NCBI GenBank assembly: GCA_903832055.1
Contig: CAILAC010000016.1
Coordinates: 62,001 to 126,000 of the forward strand
Length of the DNA stretch: 64,000 nucleotides
Reading direction: 5' to 3'
From: an uncultured Acidobacteriota bacterium
Lineage (GTDB): Bacteria > Acidobacteriota > Terriglobia > Terriglobales > Acidobacteriaceae
Positions within the stretch are counted from its first letter, which is position 1. Each line of letters opens with the position of its first letter. Positions 62,402 to 64,000 of the stretch are shown piece after piece. The notes beneath the pieces were generated by a model. It was given only the letters and a program-made list of their open reading frames with translations. It made no database searches and was not told the DNA's origin. The position numbers were made by a program, and so were the translations under genes.

Positions 62402-64000
62402 TCAATACACCGTGACGACGAACTGATCGTCGGTTTGATTTCCGCCGTTGCTGCCGAAGGCGTAGGCTGTGTAAAACAGCGCCTGGCTGGAAGTGAGTGG
62501 GAACACGGTCGTGCTGTTGGTGGTGGCGAAGGTGAGAGTTGGTTGGAAATCGGCCAAATTTCCGATTACACCATAGCTCAGGTTTGGCGCCACCTGAACG
62601 AAGCGATCACTGATTGCGAAGCCAAAATCGATCGTGTTGACCCCTTGCCCGTTGTGCGTGACGGCAAACCCGCAAGGGGCCGTGTAGACCGCAGCACCGG
62701 TAGCCTGGGAGTTATAGCAGCGGGTGATGGCAATGCCTCCCGGCGCAAACGGGTCTACATAGGCCATTGCCTTGACCCATCCGCCGCCGGTCCGACCTTG
62801 CTGCACATGCCCCGGCGTAGCCATGCCAAAACCGCCGTTGGTTGCAATGCCGTAGACGCCTATGCCGCCTGAGGCTTCATTGATGCCAGCGACGCCAGAG
62901 CCCAGATTGGAGTGCGTGATCCCCTGAACACCATCAGGTCCGCCCAGGTTGGAAACCTGAGTACCAAAGCTCTCGCCACGAATGCCCACACCGTAGTCCT
63001 TGTCGACGGTGGCGGCCGTTGCGTACAAGCCCATGCCGCTACCCTGGCTGGCAGCCAGCAGACCATAGTTGCCCTTCCGATTCACGGCTACCACGCCGGT
63101 GGAAGTCGCGCTGATGCCGGTGACGCCGTTGGCGCTGCTGCTGTCTCCGACAACCGCGCTGGGGTTAATCGAGATCGCGCTGAAAGCCCCGCCAACGCCA
63201 TAAACCGCCGTGCCGGTCGCGCTGGTTCCATACACGCCAAATCCGCTGGCACTGGTTCCAACCAAACCCGAACCGCTGCCGGTATCGTCTCCACGCACTG
63301 CGGTGGCGTTTGTAGAGTGGCCCAGCACGCCGTCAGAGGAGCCTCCGGAAAAGGAAGATACGCCGTAGACACCAACATTGCCTCTGCCAGTGACCCCGAT
63401 GTTGCCAGTTCCGGACAGTGCATTTCCCGTCGATTGCACGTCGAGGCCACCTGCACCTGCGCGGACGTGCTGAGACTGGGTGAAAGTGTTGACTACATTG
63501 AGGCCGGCATAACGGGCATCTGAAAATGCCGTATTCAGGCCAACGGTTATGTTGCCTGCAGTTCCTCCACCAGTGAGCCCAGTTCCCGCGGTAACGCCAG
63601 TGATCGTACCGGCACCGGGGTAAGTCTGACCGGGCGCAAAGGTGATCGGCTGGGTGAAGGTGTTATGGGCCGCAAGCAGAGGAACCTTGGTCGTATCGAG
63701 GTTGAGACTGATGGTTCCGCTTGTACCGCCACCAGTCAAGGCCGTGCCCGCTGTCACTCCGGTAATCGTTCCCGCGCCTGGATAGGTTTGACCTGGGACG
63801 AAGGTAATTGTGCCGTTCTTCGCAATCTTCAGGCCCGTCTCGGCGGGCGTAGCAGTACCTGCGCCAAAGAGCAGATTGAGCGTGGCCGCCGGGCTGGTCG
63901 TGTTGTTCGCAGTCGGCTCGGCCTTCCATTGAAACGTCTGGTTCACGGCCGCCACTGTGCTGCTGTTAAACGCCGATGCCGTCAGATTGAGCTGCTGCGA
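62402..64000 (-). CDS. Secreted fibre-like repeat protein, C-terminal part (runs off the window)
   Basis: 532 residues visible; the frame is open to the window edge, so the N-terminus is missing. Paralogue of the gene at 60-62 kb, arranged head to tail with about 127 bp between them. Seen: duplicated blocks of the form PGQTYPGAGTITGVTAGTxLTGGG (twice), then GVYGVS/GVTGIS glycine-rich repeats, DKDYGVGIRGESFGTQVSNL and GGPDGVQGITHSNLGSGVAGIN. The C-terminal domain is intact (CYNSQATGAAVYTAPCGFAVTHNGQ, ending DDQFVVTVY). Related acidobacterial proteins are annotated as hypothetical or tail-fibre-like; a repetitive surface fibre is the likely role. Confidence 0.82.
   Translation of the reverse strand, partial: SQQLNLTASAFNSSTVAAVNQTFQWKAEPTANNTTSPAATLNLLFGAGTATPAETGLKIAKNGTITFVPGQTYPGAGTITGVTAGTALTGGGTSGTISLNLDTTKVPLLAAHNTFTQPITFAPGQTYPGAGTITGVTAGTGLTGGGTAGNITVGLNTAFSDARYAGLNVVNTFTQSQHVRAGAGGLDVQSTGNALSGTGNIGVTGRGNVGVYGVSSFSGGSSDGVLGHSTNATAVRGDDTGSGSGLVGTSASGFGVYGTSATGTAVYGVGGAFSAISINPSAVVGDSSSANGVTGISATSTGVVAVNRKGNYGLLAASQGSGMGLYATAATVDKDYGVGIRGESFGTQVSNLGGPDGVQGITHSNLGSGVAGINEASGGIGVYGIATNGGFGMATPGHVQQGRTGGGWVKAMAYVDPFAPGGIAITRCYNSQATGAAVYTAPCGFAVTHNGQGVNTIDFGFAISDRFVQVAPNLSYGVIGNLADFQPTLTFATTNSTTVFPLTSSQALFYTAYAFGSNGGNQTDDQFVVTVY
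63816..64000 (-). repeat. Near-identical block shared with the neighbouring paralogue (copy B)
   Basis: Partner of 61341-61525, reaching the window edge, so the identical tract may extend further upstream of this gene. Confidence 0.85.

Noticed and set aside
60165-64000. Fibre genes considered as targets of a diversity-generating retroelement or as prophage tail fibres
   Set aside because: No reverse transcriptase, template repeat, or any phage structural gene is present; both proteins carry or are expected to carry secretion signals.
1-64000. Search for tRNA, rRNA and riboswitch genes in the gaps
   Set aside because: Read by eye, none of the intergenic stretches showed a cloverleaf, T-loop GTTCGA-type box or known riboswitch core; a covariance-model search would be needed to exclude weak cases.

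Overview
This window looks like a chromosomal segment of a GC-rich soil Acidobacteriota, most likely class Terriglobia. The inference rests on the protein families: three VWFA-related secreted proteins of the acidobacterial type, a DUF1800/DUF1501 pair, TonB receptors with carboxypeptidase-regulatory N-termini (one Oar-like), choice-of-anchor D and NHL secreted proteins, and many secreted glycoside hydrolases. No rRNA, tRNA, CRISPR array, transposase or prophage was seen.

Layout. 1-4.7 kb (minus): the start of a TonB receptor, then DUF1800 followed by DUF1501. 5.0-12.3 kb (plus): a saccharide operon of a GH43/GH117-like propeller, a GH29 fucosidase and a GH78 rhamnosidase, then a secreted TPR protein. 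12.4-18.7 kb: kdsC, a tiny DUF5522 protein, and an Oar-like TonB receptor overlapping a VWA protein. 18.8-30.2 kb: housekeeping and regulation (GNAT, XRE regulator, rhomboid, purH, FUSC transporter, large TPR protein, orphan sugar-binding lipoprotein, dGTPase). 30.3-32.6 kb: a secreted protein with five WW-type repeats and a beta-lactamase-like serine hydrolase domain, resembling polyglycine hydrolases. 32.8-38.4 kb (minus): psd-pssA plus a cysteine-less Asd homologue, then ydcH, rimI, tsaB and a MeaB-methylmalonyl-CoA epimerase fusion. 38.5-44.3 kb: an EmrB-type exporter, an AT-richer frameshifted nuclease-like gene, a small membrane protein and an NHL/choice-of-anchor D protein. 44.6-50.1 kb: GH30, a PfkB kinase and a GH3 enzyme. 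50.1-55.7 kb (minus): a glycosyltransferase, a peptidoglycan-active protein, fabI, and a murI-gerMN-amidase operon. 55.9-58.2 kb: two overlapping VWA genes. 58.2-64 kb (minus): a second GH29 and two tandem fibre-like paralogues, the first broken by a one-base deletion.

How it fits together. The GH43/GH29/GH78, GH30/PfkB/GH3 and second GH29 genes suggest breakdown of fucose-, rhamnose- and glucose-containing plant or microbial polymers. Three of these transcription units carry the same AAACGTT-centred motif before the first gene, which suggests one LacI/GalR-type regulon, although no LacI gene lies here. The minus-strand blocks supply phosphatidylethanolamine, fatty acids and peptidoglycan.

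Most notable: (1) the candidate sugar regulon motif; (2) a dispersed hairpin element of about 36 bp, five copies, two of which have become coding sequence; (3) the MeaB-epimerase fusion, whose linker is encoded by a hairpin-rich stretch and whose MeaB part lacks the usual C-terminal arm; (4) the polyglycine-hydrolase-like protein; (5) the Cys-less Asd homologue in the phosphatidylserine operon; and (6) the fibre paralogues, with a frameshift in one and a near-identical block suggesting gene conversion.
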